A DNA stretch of 64,000 nt from NCBI RefSeq assembly GCF_001953635.1, contig NZ_MEJH01000006.1, positions 238,923-302,922 on the forward strand, read 5' to 3'. Shown here in pieces: positions 25,508 to 34,752 of the stretch; position 1 is the stretch's first letter; each line of letters begins with the position of its first letter. This DNA comes from Alteromonas abrolhosensis (GTDB taxonomy: Bacteria > Pseudomonadota > Gammaproteobacteria > Enterobacterales > Alteromonadaceae). The translations under genes were made by a program, and so were the position numbers. The notes beneath the pieces are model-generated. The model was not told the DNA's origin, ran no database searches, and saw nothing but the letters and a program-made list of their open reading frames with translations.

Positions 25508-27469
25508 ATGACCATTGATGTAAACCAATTTCACGGTGTGTTTTTTGATGAGAGTGATGAGCATCTCCAAGATATGGAGCAGTTGCTCATGACTTTGGAT
25601 GTGGATGCGCCAGACCCTGAAGAGCTGAACAGTATCTTTAGAGCGGCGCACTCCATAAAAGGCGGCAGTGGGATTTTCGGTTTTGATGCGTTGATGAATC
25701 TGACTCACGTAATGGAGAATTTGCTCGACAAAGCCCGAAACCAGGAAATTCAGGTTACGGCGGAAATCGTTGATGTTTTTCTGCAAACCCTAGATGTGCT
25801 GAAGGACACGTTATCAGCTTATAAAGAACAAACAGACCTTCCCCAAGAACAAATCGACGCTAGTATTAAGGTACTTGAAGACACTCTGGCAAGTGCGTCA
25901 GGTCAAATGCCACAAAACGCGCAGGAGGAGTGTGAGCAAAGCGTGCAAGGTGAAGCTAACGCAGGTGATGAGATTGAAGGTTTTGGATTCTTTGATGAAG
26001 ACGAGGCTGAATCCCATGAAACCACATTAGATACTCCTCAAAGCCAAAATAGCGCAGATGAAATCGAAGGCTTTGGACTGTTCGAAGATGAAACGCTATC
26101 AACAGAGACGCAAGCTCAACGTGAAGCGGATACTGACGCTGGCAAAGTTGATGAGGGTTTTGGTTTCTTCGAACCAGACGTACTTCCCATAAAACCAGAA
26201 GTTACTCAGTCTACTTCACAACAAGCCACACCCAAACAACCTATTGTTAAACCGGTTAAAACGAAACCGAAAGCCGCGACGAAAGAGGCCGCGTCAATTC
26301 GTGTAGACATTACCAAAATTGATGCAATGGTTAATTTGGTTGGTGAACTGGTAATCACACAATCTATGCTTTCCAACGTAGGCCAAGAAGTTGAAGGGCA
26401 AGTAGGAGAGCGCCTACAGCTTGCCATAGACGAGTTGCAGCGCAATACCCGTGAAATTCAAGAGTCTGTCATGTCTATGCGTATGCTACCGGTAAACATG
26501 ACGTTCAATCGCTTTCCCCGTGTTGTACGCGACCTGTCTTCGAAGCTAGGCAAGAAAGTCGATTTGGTTATTCAAGGTGGCAACACAGAAATTGATAAGA
26601 GCCTTATCGAAAAACTGGTCGACCCACTTACGCACTTAGTCAGAAATAGTATCGACCACGGTATCGAAAGCCCTGAAAAGCGCAGAGCATGTGGCAAAGC
26701 CGAGAACGGTACTGTTATCTTAAGTGCCGAGCAAAAGGGCAGTAGCATCATCATTGGCATTATTGATGACGGCGCTGGCTTGAACAAAGAACGCATTCTA
26801 GAAAAGGCGACCCAGAACGGGCTACCCGTATCGCCTGACATGCCAGATAGTGAAATTTGGCAGCTAATATTCCAGGCGGGCTTTTCCACCGCCGCAGAAG
26901 TTACCGATGTGTCAGGTCGAGGCGTTGGGATGGATGTGGTTCGCAGAAACATAGAGTCTATTGGCGGGCGTATTGAAATAGAATCCTCGCAAGGTGAGGG
27001 CTCTGCCTTTTATATCCACTTACCACTCACGCTGGCAATTGTTGATGGCATGTGCGTCTCGGTTGGCGACCAGATTTTTGTCATCCCACTGCTTAACGTC
27101 ATCGAGTCATTTCAGCCCACATCATCTCAACTGAAAACCCTAGGCAACGACAAAGTATTGTGGATTAGGGATCAGTATTGGCCACTGGTTTCGCTTACTC
27201 AGCTTATGCAGGTAGACGGCGGTATAACCGAACCAACTAAAGGCATTGTCGTGCTACTAGAGAGCAGTAAAAAGCGCTACGGCGTGCTGGTAGATTCTCT
27301 TGTGGGCCAACAACAAGTCGTAATTAAGAGCCTTGAGCAACATTACAAAAAAGTAGCAGGGATTGCAGGCGCCACCATCATGGGGGATGGCAAGGTTGCC
27401 ATGATTTTGGATGCAGACTCAGTGGCTTCCACCTGTACTCATGTTCCAAATGAAGAGGTTTCACTATGA
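25508..27469 (+). CDS. cheA: Chemotaxis histidine kinase CheA (cluster 2)
   Basis: A 653-residue kinase, paralogue of the one at 15477. Hpt with H48 in [10 protein letters not shown], acidic linker, dimerisation helices ([17 protein letters not shown]), HATPase with RNSIDHG and GRGVGMDVV, and CheW-like domain. The linker is about 77 residues shorter and holds three rather than five copies of the aromatic-acidic motif ([24 protein letters not shown], near residues 158, 188, 216). Overlaps cheW by 4 bp. Confidence 0.95.
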   Translation: MTIDVNQFHGVFFDESDEHLQDMEQLLMTLDVDAPDPEELNSIFRAAHSIKGGSGIFGFDALMNLTHVMENLLDKARNQEIQVTAEIVDVFLQTLDVLKDTLSAYKEQTDLPQEQIDASIKVLEDTLASASGQMPQNAQEECEQSVQGEANAGDEIEGFGFFDEDEAESHETTLDTPQSQNSADEIEGFGLFEDETLSTETQAQREADTDAGKVDEGFGFFEPDVLPIKPEVTQSTSQQATPKQPIVKPVKTKPKAATKEAASIRVDITKIDAMVNLVGELVITQSMLSNVGQEVEGQVGERLQLAIDELQRNTREIQESVMSMRMLPVNMTFNRFPRVVRDLSSKLGKKVDLVIQGGNTEIDKSLIEKLVDPLTHLVRNSIDHGIESPEKRRACGKAENGTVILSAEQKGSSIIIGIIDDGAGLNKERILEKATQNGLPVSPDMPDSEIWQLIFQAGFSTAAEVTDVSGRGVGMDVVRRNIESIGGRIEIESSQGEGSAFYIHLPLTLAIVDGMCVSVGDQIFVIPLLNVIESFQPTSSQLKTLGNDKVLWIRDQYWPLVSLTQLMQVDGGITEPTKGIVVLLESSKKRYGVLVDSLVGQQQVVIKSLEQHYKKVAGIAGATIMGDGKVAMILDADSVASTCTHVPNEEVSL

Positions 27470-27969
27470 GCGAAGCAGTCCTACAGCAAGCCGTTAGTGC
27501 GTCGAAAGAGAACGAATTTTTAAGCTTCGTCTTGGGCGAGGAGCATTATGCCCTTGATATCACCACGGTAAAAGAAATTCGCGGTTATGAGCAAGTAACC
27601 AAAATAGCCAACGCGCCAAGCTTCATTAAAGGCGTAATTAACCTTCGAGGCGACATCGTACCCATCGTGGATTTGCGCATTAAGTTCAAGGTGGGTGAAG
27701 CCACTTATAACGATTTTACGATCGTCATTATGCTTAACGTTCACGAGAGGATCGTTGGCATTGTGGTAGACGGTGTATCTGACGTTATTCGCCTTTCCGA
27801 AGAAGACATGCTGCCGCCACCTGAATTCGGTGTGGCGTTTGATAGCAAATACCTTCACGGTCTGGCGGATGTCGATGAACACATGGTTATTTTAGTCAAT
27901 ATAGAAAGCTTAATTACAAGTAATGAATTGGGTTTAGTTGAAACAAAAGCGCAAGCGGTCGAGGGCTGA
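27466..27969 (+). CDS. cheW: Chemotaxis adaptor CheW (cluster 2)
   Basis: A 167-residue CheW, the same length as and very similar to the copy at 17666, with divergence confined mostly to both ends. Its start overlaps the cheA stop (ATGA). Confidence 0.94.
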   Translation: MSEAVLQQAVSASKENEFLSFVLGEEHYALDITTVKEIRGYEQVTKIANAPSFIKGVINLRGDIVPIVDLRIKFKVGEATYNDFTIVIMLNVHERIVGIVVDGVSDVIRLSEEDMLPPPEFGVAFDSKYLHGLADVDEHMVILVNIESLITSNELGLVETKAQAVEG

Positions 27970-27973
27970 GAAA

Positions 27974-30280
27974 ATGGGAATTATGACGTGGTTAGAGGAC
28001 TTTACAAAAGCAACGGATGTTAACCAAGCATTAAGAAACAAACAGGCACTTGACGCAACTACCTGCTGCATCATGATGGCCGATGCCGACAGAAATATTA
28101 TCTATGCAAATGAGTCTGTTAAGTCGCTGCTAAAAGAGAATGAAAAGAAATTGCAGGCAGTTCTCCCTAATTTTTCAGCTGACGATTTAGAAGGGCAGAA
28201 CATCGATCAGTTCCATCGTAACCCGTCTCACCAACGCAGCATGCTTGCTGAATTGAAATCTACAACTACCTCTACGATTAGCATTGGGGACCTGAACTTC
28301 AAACTAACGCTAACCCCATTTTTCGACCAAGACAACCGCAATATAGGCACCATGGTTGAGTGGGTTGACCAATCTGAGTTGCTGACTAAAAGTGCCATGC
28401 TAGATGCGTTAAACAAAGCTCAGGCTGTCATCGAATTTAATGCAGAAGGCGTTATTCAAAACGCCAACGATAACTTCCTTAACGCATTGGGGTATGGCTT
28501 GAACGAAATTGTTGGCAATCACCATAAAATGTTTTGTGATGCGCAATACATTCGCTCAGAGGAATACGCCCAATTTTGGCGCGATCTCAAAGCCGGCATG
28601 TCGAAAAATGGCGAGTTTTGTCGCTTCGACAAAATGGGTAAAGAAATATGGATCCAAGCCACCTACAACCCAGTCTTTGACGGTGAAGGTAAGGTTATTC
28701 GCGTTGTTAAATTCGCCACTGATATTACAGCGACTAAGCTACGTAATGCCTATTTCGAAGGACAAATAAACGCAATCAACAAAGCTCAAGCGGTTATCGA
28801 ATTCGACCTTGAAGGTAAAATCTTAAATGCCAACGAAAACTTCATAAATACTGTTGGCTACAGCCTAGATGAAATTAAAGGCAAGCATCACAGCATGTTT
28901 GTTGATGATGAATATAAACGCAGTGTTGAGTACAGTCAGTTCTGGGAACAGCTGCGTCAAGGCGTGCAGTTCACTGACGAATTCAAGCGCGTGGGCAAAG
29001 GCGGGAAAGTAGTTTGGATCCAAGCATCTTATAACCCCATTTTGGACCAAAACGGCAGACCCCACCGTGTAGTGAAATATGCCATTGATATCACGGGCAG
29101 AAAGCAAGCCATCAGCGATATTAAAACTGCCATGCAAGAGCTTGTTCAAGGCAATTTAGATTGTCGCATAGAACACGAGTTTGAAGGTGAATTCAAAGAG
29201 CTTGGCACGTCAATCAATCGCTTCATTGAAGATATGCGCCGTATCATTGGTTCTATCAGTGATGTCATGACCCGTTTATCAGCGGGTGATTTGACAGCAG
29301 AACTTGATGAACAATTTGAAGGTGAATTCCAAGTTCTTGGCGATGCTATTAACCAATTCGTTAGCGAAATGTCAGGCACTATTGGCTCAATCTATCAAGC
29401 CGTAGAAACCATTAACACGGCATCGTCGGAAATAGCTACAGGTAACGCAGATTTATCAAGTCGTACTGAACAACAAGCATCTAGTCTTGAAGAAACCGCG
29501 TCGAGTATGGAAGAGCTTACCGGCACAGTAAAACTCAACGCTGAAAATGCCGAGCAAGCCAATAGCTTAGCCTCACAGAGCTGTGAAATCGCGTCGCGGG
29601 GTGGAGAGTTAATTCGTCAGGTAGTCGATACCATGTCGTCTATCAACGAGTCTGCACAAGAAATCTCAGACATCATCGGCGTTATCGACGGCATTGCATT
29701 CCAAACCAACATACTTGCTTTAAACGCTGCGGTAGAGGCGGCACGAGCAGGCGAACAGGGTCGTGGTTTTGCGGTAGTAGCCTCAGAAGTACGAAGCCTT
29801 GCTCAACGGTCTGCTGAAGCAGCGAAAGAAATCAAAGAACTTATCTCAGATTCAGTAAGCAAAATTGACGGTGGGAATAAGCTGGTTAATCAATCTGGCG
29901 ACACCATGGAAGAAGTGGTGACCTCTATCAAGCGAGTCAACGACATTATGTCTGAAATAGCAGCGGCGAGTTCTGAACAAGCTTCGGGAATTGAAGAAGT
30001 AAGCAAAGCGGTTGTGCAAATGGATGAGATGACGCAACAGAATGCCGCGCTAGTGGAAGAGGCTGCGGCTGCCGCAGAAAGTTTGCAGCAGCAAGCGGGA
30101 AGTTTATCTGAGCGCGTGTCGGCCTTTAACATTGGTGATAAGGCAGCAGTTAATGAGGTGCAACGCACTAACGTTGCGCCGTCGAATAAGAACAAACACG
30201 TTGCACCGGTTACAGCAATCAAAACGCAAAAGAAACTGGCTCCCAAAGTGCCAAACAGTGACGATTGGGAATCATTCTAA
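27974..30280 (+). CDS. Soluble PAS methyl-accepting chemotaxis receptor (cluster 2, first)
   Basis: A 768-residue cytoplasmic receptor. The ATG at 27974 is used, 4 bp after the cheW stop; the longer frame overlaps cheW. It has a divergent N-terminal PAS-like part, two of the 122-residue PAS repeats (the other two receptors have four), two HAMP-like segments in series (GNLDCRIEHEFEGEF and GDLTAELDEQFEGEF), a full MCP hairpin, and a terminal DWESF tether. The extra HAMP and fewer PAS units suggest unequal recombination between repeats. A strong terminator follows at 30286. Confidence 0.88.
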   Translation: MGIMTWLEDFTKATDVNQALRNKQALDATTCCIMMADADRNIIYANESVKSLLKENEKKLQAVLPNFSADDLEGQNIDQFHRNPSHQRSMLAELKSTTTSTISIGDLNFKLTLTPFFDQDNRNIGTMVEWVDQSELLTKSAMLDALNKAQAVIEFNAEGVIQNANDNFLNALGYGLNEIVGNHHKMFCDAQYIRSEEYAQFWRDLKAGMSKNGEFCRFDKMGKEIWIQATYNPVFDGEGKVIRVVKFATDITATKLRNAYFEGQINAINKAQAVIEFDLEGKILNANENFINTVGYSLDEIKGKHHSMFVDDEYKRSVEYSQFWEQLRQGVQFTDEFKRVGKGGKVVWIQASYNPILDQNGRPHRVVKYAIDITGRKQAISDIKTAMQELVQGNLDCRIEHEFEGEFKELGTSINRFIEDMRRIIGSISDVMTRLSAGDLTAELDEQFEGEFQVLGDAINQFVSEMSGTIGSIYQAVETINTASSEIATGNADLSSRTEQQASSLEETASSMEELTGTVKLNAENAEQANSLASQSCEIASRGGELIRQVVDTMSSINESAQEISDIIGVIDGIAFQTNILALNAAVEAARAGEQGRGFAVVASEVRSLAQRSAEAAKEIKELISDSVSKIDGGNKLVNQSGDTMEEVVTSIKRVNDIMSEIAAASSEQASGIEEVSKAVVQMDEMTQQNAALVEEAAAAAESLQQQAGSLSERVSAFNIGDKAAVNEVQRTNVAPSNKNKHVAPVTAIKTQKKLAPKVPNSDDWESF

Positions 30281-30285
30281 AAACG

Positions 30286-30319
30286 AAGGCGAGTTCTTGA
30301 AATGGAACTCGCCTTTTTT
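30286..30319 (+). terminator. Rho-independent terminator inside chemotaxis cluster 2
   Basis: Perfect stem AAGGCGAGTTC / GAACTCGCCTT with an 8-base loop and six T. It lies 6 bp after the first receptor and 63 bp before the next, splitting cluster 2 into two transcription units or lowering expression of the downstream part. Confidence 0.85.
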
Positions 30320-30381
30320 ATTACACAGCATTTAGTTTGGCGCTTTTAAAGCAGAGCGTCGCAAATCAGGTGGATGAAATT

Positions 30382-33291
30382 ATGGGCGTATTTAATATAT
30401 TTCATAATGAAGAGTTAATAGCGGCACAGCGTCTTTCACGCTTTCAAGAACAAGCGCTAAGCGAGAGTACCGCATGTTTGATGTTGATTGATTCTGAAGG
30501 AGCAATCACCTTTGCCAATAAAGCATTTTACGCATTGGCCAACGAGCACCAAGCTCAGTTTGAGCGCGCTTTGCCAGGTATCAACTTTCAAGGTCTGACG
30601 GGCTCCACTATCTCTGCGTTCTTTGCTAACAATAGTGACCTGAATTTGCGTTACAAAAACTGTGAAAGTAGCGATGCCTTTTTGCTACCAGTGGGCAATC
30701 TGCTCTTTACTCTTAAGCTATCTACCATAAAAAGCGTAGAAGGCGAAAAGCTCGGTACTATGGTGGAGTGGCTTAACGATCAGGATCTGCAATACAAGAC
30801 AGGTTTGCTAACAGGGTTAGATCGTTGCCAAGCTGTTATTTCCTTTACACCAGAAGGGATAGTGGAAGACGCGAACGAAAACTTTTTAAAAGTAACCGGC
30901 TATTCGAAAGAAGACATTGTCGGTAAGCATCATCGCCTTTTTGTACTGCCAGACTACGGTGTGTCTGAAGAATACAAATCATTCTGGGAATCGCTGCGAA
31001 ACGGTGAGCACAGCAGCGGTGAATATTGCCGCGTAGCGAAAAACGGCGATAAAGTATGGATCCAAGCCTCTTACAATCCAATCTATGACAAACTCGGTAA
31101 TATTGTTCGGGTAGTGAAATTTGCCACCGATGTAACGGAGCAAAAGCGCAAAAATGCCGACTATGAAGGCCAAATTAACGCCATCGACAAGTCTCTTGCT
31201 GTTATTGAGTTCGACCTTGAAGGCGTTATTCAAAATGCCAACGCAAATTTCTGCGCTACAACGGGCTATGAGCTGAATGAAATCAAAGGTCAGCATCATA
31301 GTATGTTTGTTGAACCCAATTACAAGATGAGCCCTGAGTATGCTGCATTTTGGCGAGATTTGAAAAAAGGCGAATTCAAGTCGGGTGAATTTAAACGTGT
31401 GAGAAAGGACGGTAGCGAGCTGTGGATCCAAGCATCCTATAACCCCATCTTCGACGAATTCGGGCAACCAACTAAAGTAGTAAAATACGCGTCTGATGTC
31501 ACCGAACAAAAGCTAAAAAACGCGTTTAACACAGGGCAGATAGATGCCATAAGTAAATCACAAGCAGTGATCGAGTTTGATACAAAAGGCAATATTCTCG
31601 TCGCCAACGACAATTTTCTGGCAACAGTTGGTTATTCCCTTGACGAAATTGAAGGCAAACACCACCGCATTTTTGTGACTAAACAAGAGCGAGAATCTGA
31701 ACAGTACCAATCGTTTTGGAAAAAACTGGCAGAAGGCCAATTTTACTCAGGTGAATTTCATAGAATTGCGAAAGACGGCTCAGATATTTGGATTCAAGCG
31801 ACCTACAATCCTATCTTAGACTTGAGTGGCAATGTGGTTAAAGTGGTGAAATACGCCAGTAACATCACCGAACAAAAAGTTAAAAACGCTTACTTTGAAG
31901 GGCAGTTAGCGGCAATAGGAAAGTCCCAGGCCGTCATAGAGTTCAATATGGATGGCATTATTCAGCACGCCAATGAAAACTTTCTAACTACGGTGGGTTA
32001 CACCTTAGATGAAATCAAAGGTAAGCACCACAGCATGTTTGTCGACCCTGCTCACCGAGCTAGCCCTGAATACGCGGCGTTTTGGGATGCGCTACGCAGC
32101 GGCACTTTTTCTTCAGGTGAATATCGTCGACTGGGTAAAAACGGCAAAGAGATATTTATTCAGGCCACGTACAACCCCATATTAGATCATAACGGTAAGC
32201 CTTTCCGTGTAGTTAAGTTTGCCACCGACATCACGGGCAGAACCCAAGCCGTTGATGAAATTAAACACGTAATGACCAAGCTGACTGAGGGCGACTTAAC
32301 CGTCAATATTGAACATGCCCTAGACGGTGACTTTGCGGTGCTGGGCGAAGCTATCAATCGTTTCATCAACGAGATGCGCAGCACCATTACAAGTATTAAC
32401 GAAGCAGTAGAAACCATAAATGTGGCGTCTGGTGAGATTGCAACGGGCAATGCTGACCTATCAAGCCGCACCGAGCAGCAGGCTTCAAGCCTTGAAGAAA
32501 CGGCATCGAGCATGGAAGAGCTAACGGGAACCGTAAAACTCAACGCAGAGAATGCTGAGCAAGCTAATGGCCTAGCCGCACAGGCAAGTAAAATAGCTAC
32601 AGAAGGGGGGCAGGTAATAGGTGAAGTGGTGAAAACCATGACCCAGATTAACGACTCGGCACAAGAGATTTCCGACATTATCGGCGTTATAGACGGCATC
32701 GCTTTTCAAACCAACATCCTTGCTCTAAACGCAGCGGTAGAGGCTGCTCGCGCGGGCGAGCAGGGTCGAGGCTTTGCGGTCGTCGCATCAGAAGTAAGAA
32801 ACCTGGCTCAGCGTTCAGCCGAAGCTGCGAAAGACATTAAAGAACTAATTTCTGATTCGGTGAATAAAATTGCCAGTGGCAACGAGCTGGTGGTGAAGTC
32901 TGGTGACACCATGGCAGAAGTCGTAACTTCAATTAAGCGAGTAAACGACATTATGTCGGAAATTGCCGCTGCGTCAGCCGAGCAAGCGGCGGGTATTGAA
33001 GAGGTGAGCAAAGCCGTCATTCAGATGGACGAAATGACTCAGCAAAATGCAGCGCTTGTAGAAGAAGCGGCGGCCGCCGCAGACAGCTTGAAGCAGCAGT
33101 CGTTGCAATTGAATGAGCGTGTGTCGGTGTTCGAGGTGGGAAAAGGGTTGTCGATGGAACAAAAGCATATCGCTGCACTTTCTCACAATAATATTAAGCA
33201 ACCGCGTGTAGCATCAGTAATAAACCACACGTCACGAGCACAAGCGCTAAAGCCTGCGATGCCTGATGAAGCTGAGTGGGAGTCATTCTAA
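30382..33291 (+). CDS. Soluble multi-PAS methyl-accepting chemotaxis receptor (cluster 2, second)
   Basis: A 969-residue cytoplasmic receptor and the closest match to the one at 18221: same MGVFN start, divergent N-terminal PAS-like part, four 122-residue PAS repeats with G(K/Q)HH motifs, one HAMP-like segment, full MCP hairpin and terminal EWESF tether. The ATG at 30382 is preferred because AGGTGG lies just upstream and the start matches its paralogue. Its stop overlaps the cheR start by one base (TAATG). Confidence 0.9.
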   Translation: MGVFNIFHNEELIAAQRLSRFQEQALSESTACLMLIDSEGAITFANKAFYALANEHQAQFERALPGINFQGLTGSTISAFFANNSDLNLRYKNCESSDAFLLPVGNLLFTLKLSTIKSVEGEKLGTMVEWLNDQDLQYKTGLLTGLDRCQAVISFTPEGIVEDANENFLKVTGYSKEDIVGKHHRLFVLPDYGVSEEYKSFWESLRNGEHSSGEYCRVAKNGDKVWIQASYNPIYDKLGNIVRVVKFATDVTEQKRKNADYEGQINAIDKSLAVIEFDLEGVIQNANANFCATTGYELNEIKGQHHSMFVEPNYKMSPEYAAFWRDLKKGEFKSGEFKRVRKDGSELWIQASYNPIFDEFGQPTKVVKYASDVTEQKLKNAFNTGQIDAISKSQAVIEFDTKGNILVANDNFLATVGYSLDEIEGKHHRIFVTKQERESEQYQSFWKKLAEGQFYSGEFHRIAKDGSDIWIQATYNPILDLSGNVVKVVKYASNITEQKVKNAYFEGQLAAIGKSQAVIEFNMDGIIQHANENFLTTVGYTLDEIKGKHHSMFVDPAHRASPEYAAFWDALRSGTFSSGEYRRLGKNGKEIFIQATYNPILDHNGKPFRVVKFATDITGRTQAVDEIKHVMTKLTEGDLTVNIEHALDGDFAVLGEAINRFINEMRSTITSINEAVETINVASGEIATGNADLSSRTEQQASSLEETASSMEELTGTVKLNAENAEQANGLAAQASKIATEGGQVIGEVVKTMTQINDSAQEISDIIGVIDGIAFQTNILALNAAVEAARAGEQGRGFAVVASEVRNLAQRSAEAAKDIKELISDSVNKIASGNELVVKSGDTMAEVVTSIKRVNDIMSEIAAASAEQAAGIEEVSKAVIQMDEMTQQNAALVEEAAAAADSLKQQSLQLNERVSVFEVGKGLSMEQKHIAALSHNNIKQPRVASVINHTSRAQALKPAMPDEAEWESF

Positions 33292-34124
33292 TGACAACGG
33301 TTGCTTCATCATTAGATAGCACACGGGAGTTCGCCTTTGAAAAGGCGGACTTCCACAAAGTGCAGAACATGCTCTTTAAAAAAGCGGGCATAAAGTTGTC
33401 TGACGCGAAAGAAGCGATGGTATACAGCAGGTTAGCTCGACGTATTAGAGCCCTTAATCTCAGAAGCTTTAACGACTATTTAGGTGTGGTTGATAAATCT
33501 GAACCTGAGTTAGAGCAGTTTATTAATGCGTTAACTACTAACCTTACGTCGTTTTTTCGTGAGCCACATCATTTTACTGCGCTGGCAGACCATTTAAAGC
33601 AACATCCTGAAGTCACCACTATTTGGTGTGCAGCCAGTTCAACCGGAGAAGAGCCATACTCTATTGCCATGGTTGTGGCAGAAGCGTTTGGAAGCTTTAA
33701 AACACCGGTGAAAATCATTGCGTCGGACATTGACAGTAAGGTGTTACAGAAAGCTCAAGCAGGTATATACCCTTTAGCGTCTATCGCGAAAATTTCCTCC
33801 CATCGTCAGAAGCAGTTTTTTCACAAAGGTAAAGGTGCCAACGACGGGAAAGTAAAAGTAGTGGATGAGCTAAGACGTATGGTGCAATTTAAGAAGCTTA
33901 ACCTTACTGATGCAACGTGGGACGTAAAAGGCCCACTAGATGTCATATTTTGTCGCAACGTGATGATTTACTTCGACAAGCCTACCCAATTAAAGGTATT
34001 GCAAAAAATGGTGGGAATGCTGAAACCAACAGGGCTTTATATGGCAGGGCATTCTGAAAACTTCAATATGTGTACTAATCTTGTGAGACCGGTAGGTAAA
34101 ACCATATATCGCCCGGTTAATTAG
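33291..34124 (+). CDS. cheR: Chemotaxis protein methyltransferase CheR (cluster 2)
   Basis: A 277-residue CheR with MVYSRLARRIR, FFREPHHF, IWCAASSTGEEPYS and VIFCRNVMIYF. Start chosen at the ATG that overlaps the receptor stop (TAATG at 33289). Expected to dock on the WESF tails of the adjacent receptors. Confidence 0.94.
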   Translation: MTTVASSLDSTREFAFEKADFHKVQNMLFKKAGIKLSDAKEAMVYSRLARRIRALNLRSFNDYLGVVDKSEPELEQFINALTTNLTSFFREPHHFTALADHLKQHPEVTTIWCAASSTGEEPYSIAMVVAEAFGSFKTPVKIIASDIDSKVLQKAQAGIYPLASIAKISSHRQKQFFHKGKGANDGKVKVVDELRRMVQFKKLNLTDATWDVKGPLDVIFCRNVMIYFDKPTQLKVLQKMVGMLKPTGLYMAGHSENFNMCTNLVRPVGKTIYRPVN

Positions 34125-34132
34125 GAGCATGT

Positions 34133-34750
34133 GTGGAATCTTGTAATTTCGAAGTGCCAATTAGCTATTACGACAAGCGGTTTTCCACCGACGCCGTAAA
34201 GTTATTACCCGGTCAATATTTCGTAACCACGCAAGATAAAATGCTGGTGACTGTACTGGGGTCTTGCGTGGCGGCATGCCTGTACGACCCCGATACGGGA
34301 ATAGGCGGCATGAATCACTTTATGTTGCCCACTGTAAATAAAACCGCCAGTGAATTCGAAAAGACACAAGGCATGGCTGCAAAATACGGGGTGCATGCCA
34401 TGGAAATTCTCATTAATGATTTAGTTAAAGCGGGAGCCAACAAAACCAGAATAAAAGCAAAAGTATTTGGTGGCGGAAAAGTTGTACCTTCATTTGTGCA
34501 GCACGACGTTGGCATGTTCAACGCAGAGTTTGTGACAGCCTTTTTAAATACGGAAGGCATTCCGATATTGGCAAGTGATTTATGTGACGTATATGCGCGC
34601 AAGGTTTATTTCTTTCCTAGTAACGGTAACGTCTTCATGAAGCGGATCCACGAGCTTAACAACGCCACTATTATTGAAAGAGAAAGTCAGCATAGGTGGG
34701 AGCTTTCAAGGCGAGCGCCCAGCGGTAGCGTAGATATTTTCGAGGACTAA
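34133..34750 (+). CDS. cheD: Chemoreceptor glutamine deamidase CheD (cluster 2)
   Basis: A 205-residue CheD starting at a GTG at 34133 with AGGAG at 34123-34127. Catalytic GSCVAAC and GGMNHFMLP are conserved, with KYGVHAMEILI and KVFGGGKVVP following. Separated from cheB by 2 bp, unlike the long overlap in cluster 1. Confidence 0.93.
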   Translation: MESCNFEVPISYYDKRFSTDAVKLLPGQYFVTTQDKMLVTVLGSCVAACLYDPDTGIGGMNHFMLPTVNKTASEFEKTQGMAAKYGVHAMEILINDLVKAGANKTRIKAKVFGGGKVVPSFVQHDVGMFNAEFVTAFLNTEGIPILASDLCDVYARKVYFFPSNGNVFMKRIHELNNATIIERESQHRWELSRRAPSGSVDIFED

Positions 34751-34752
34751 CA

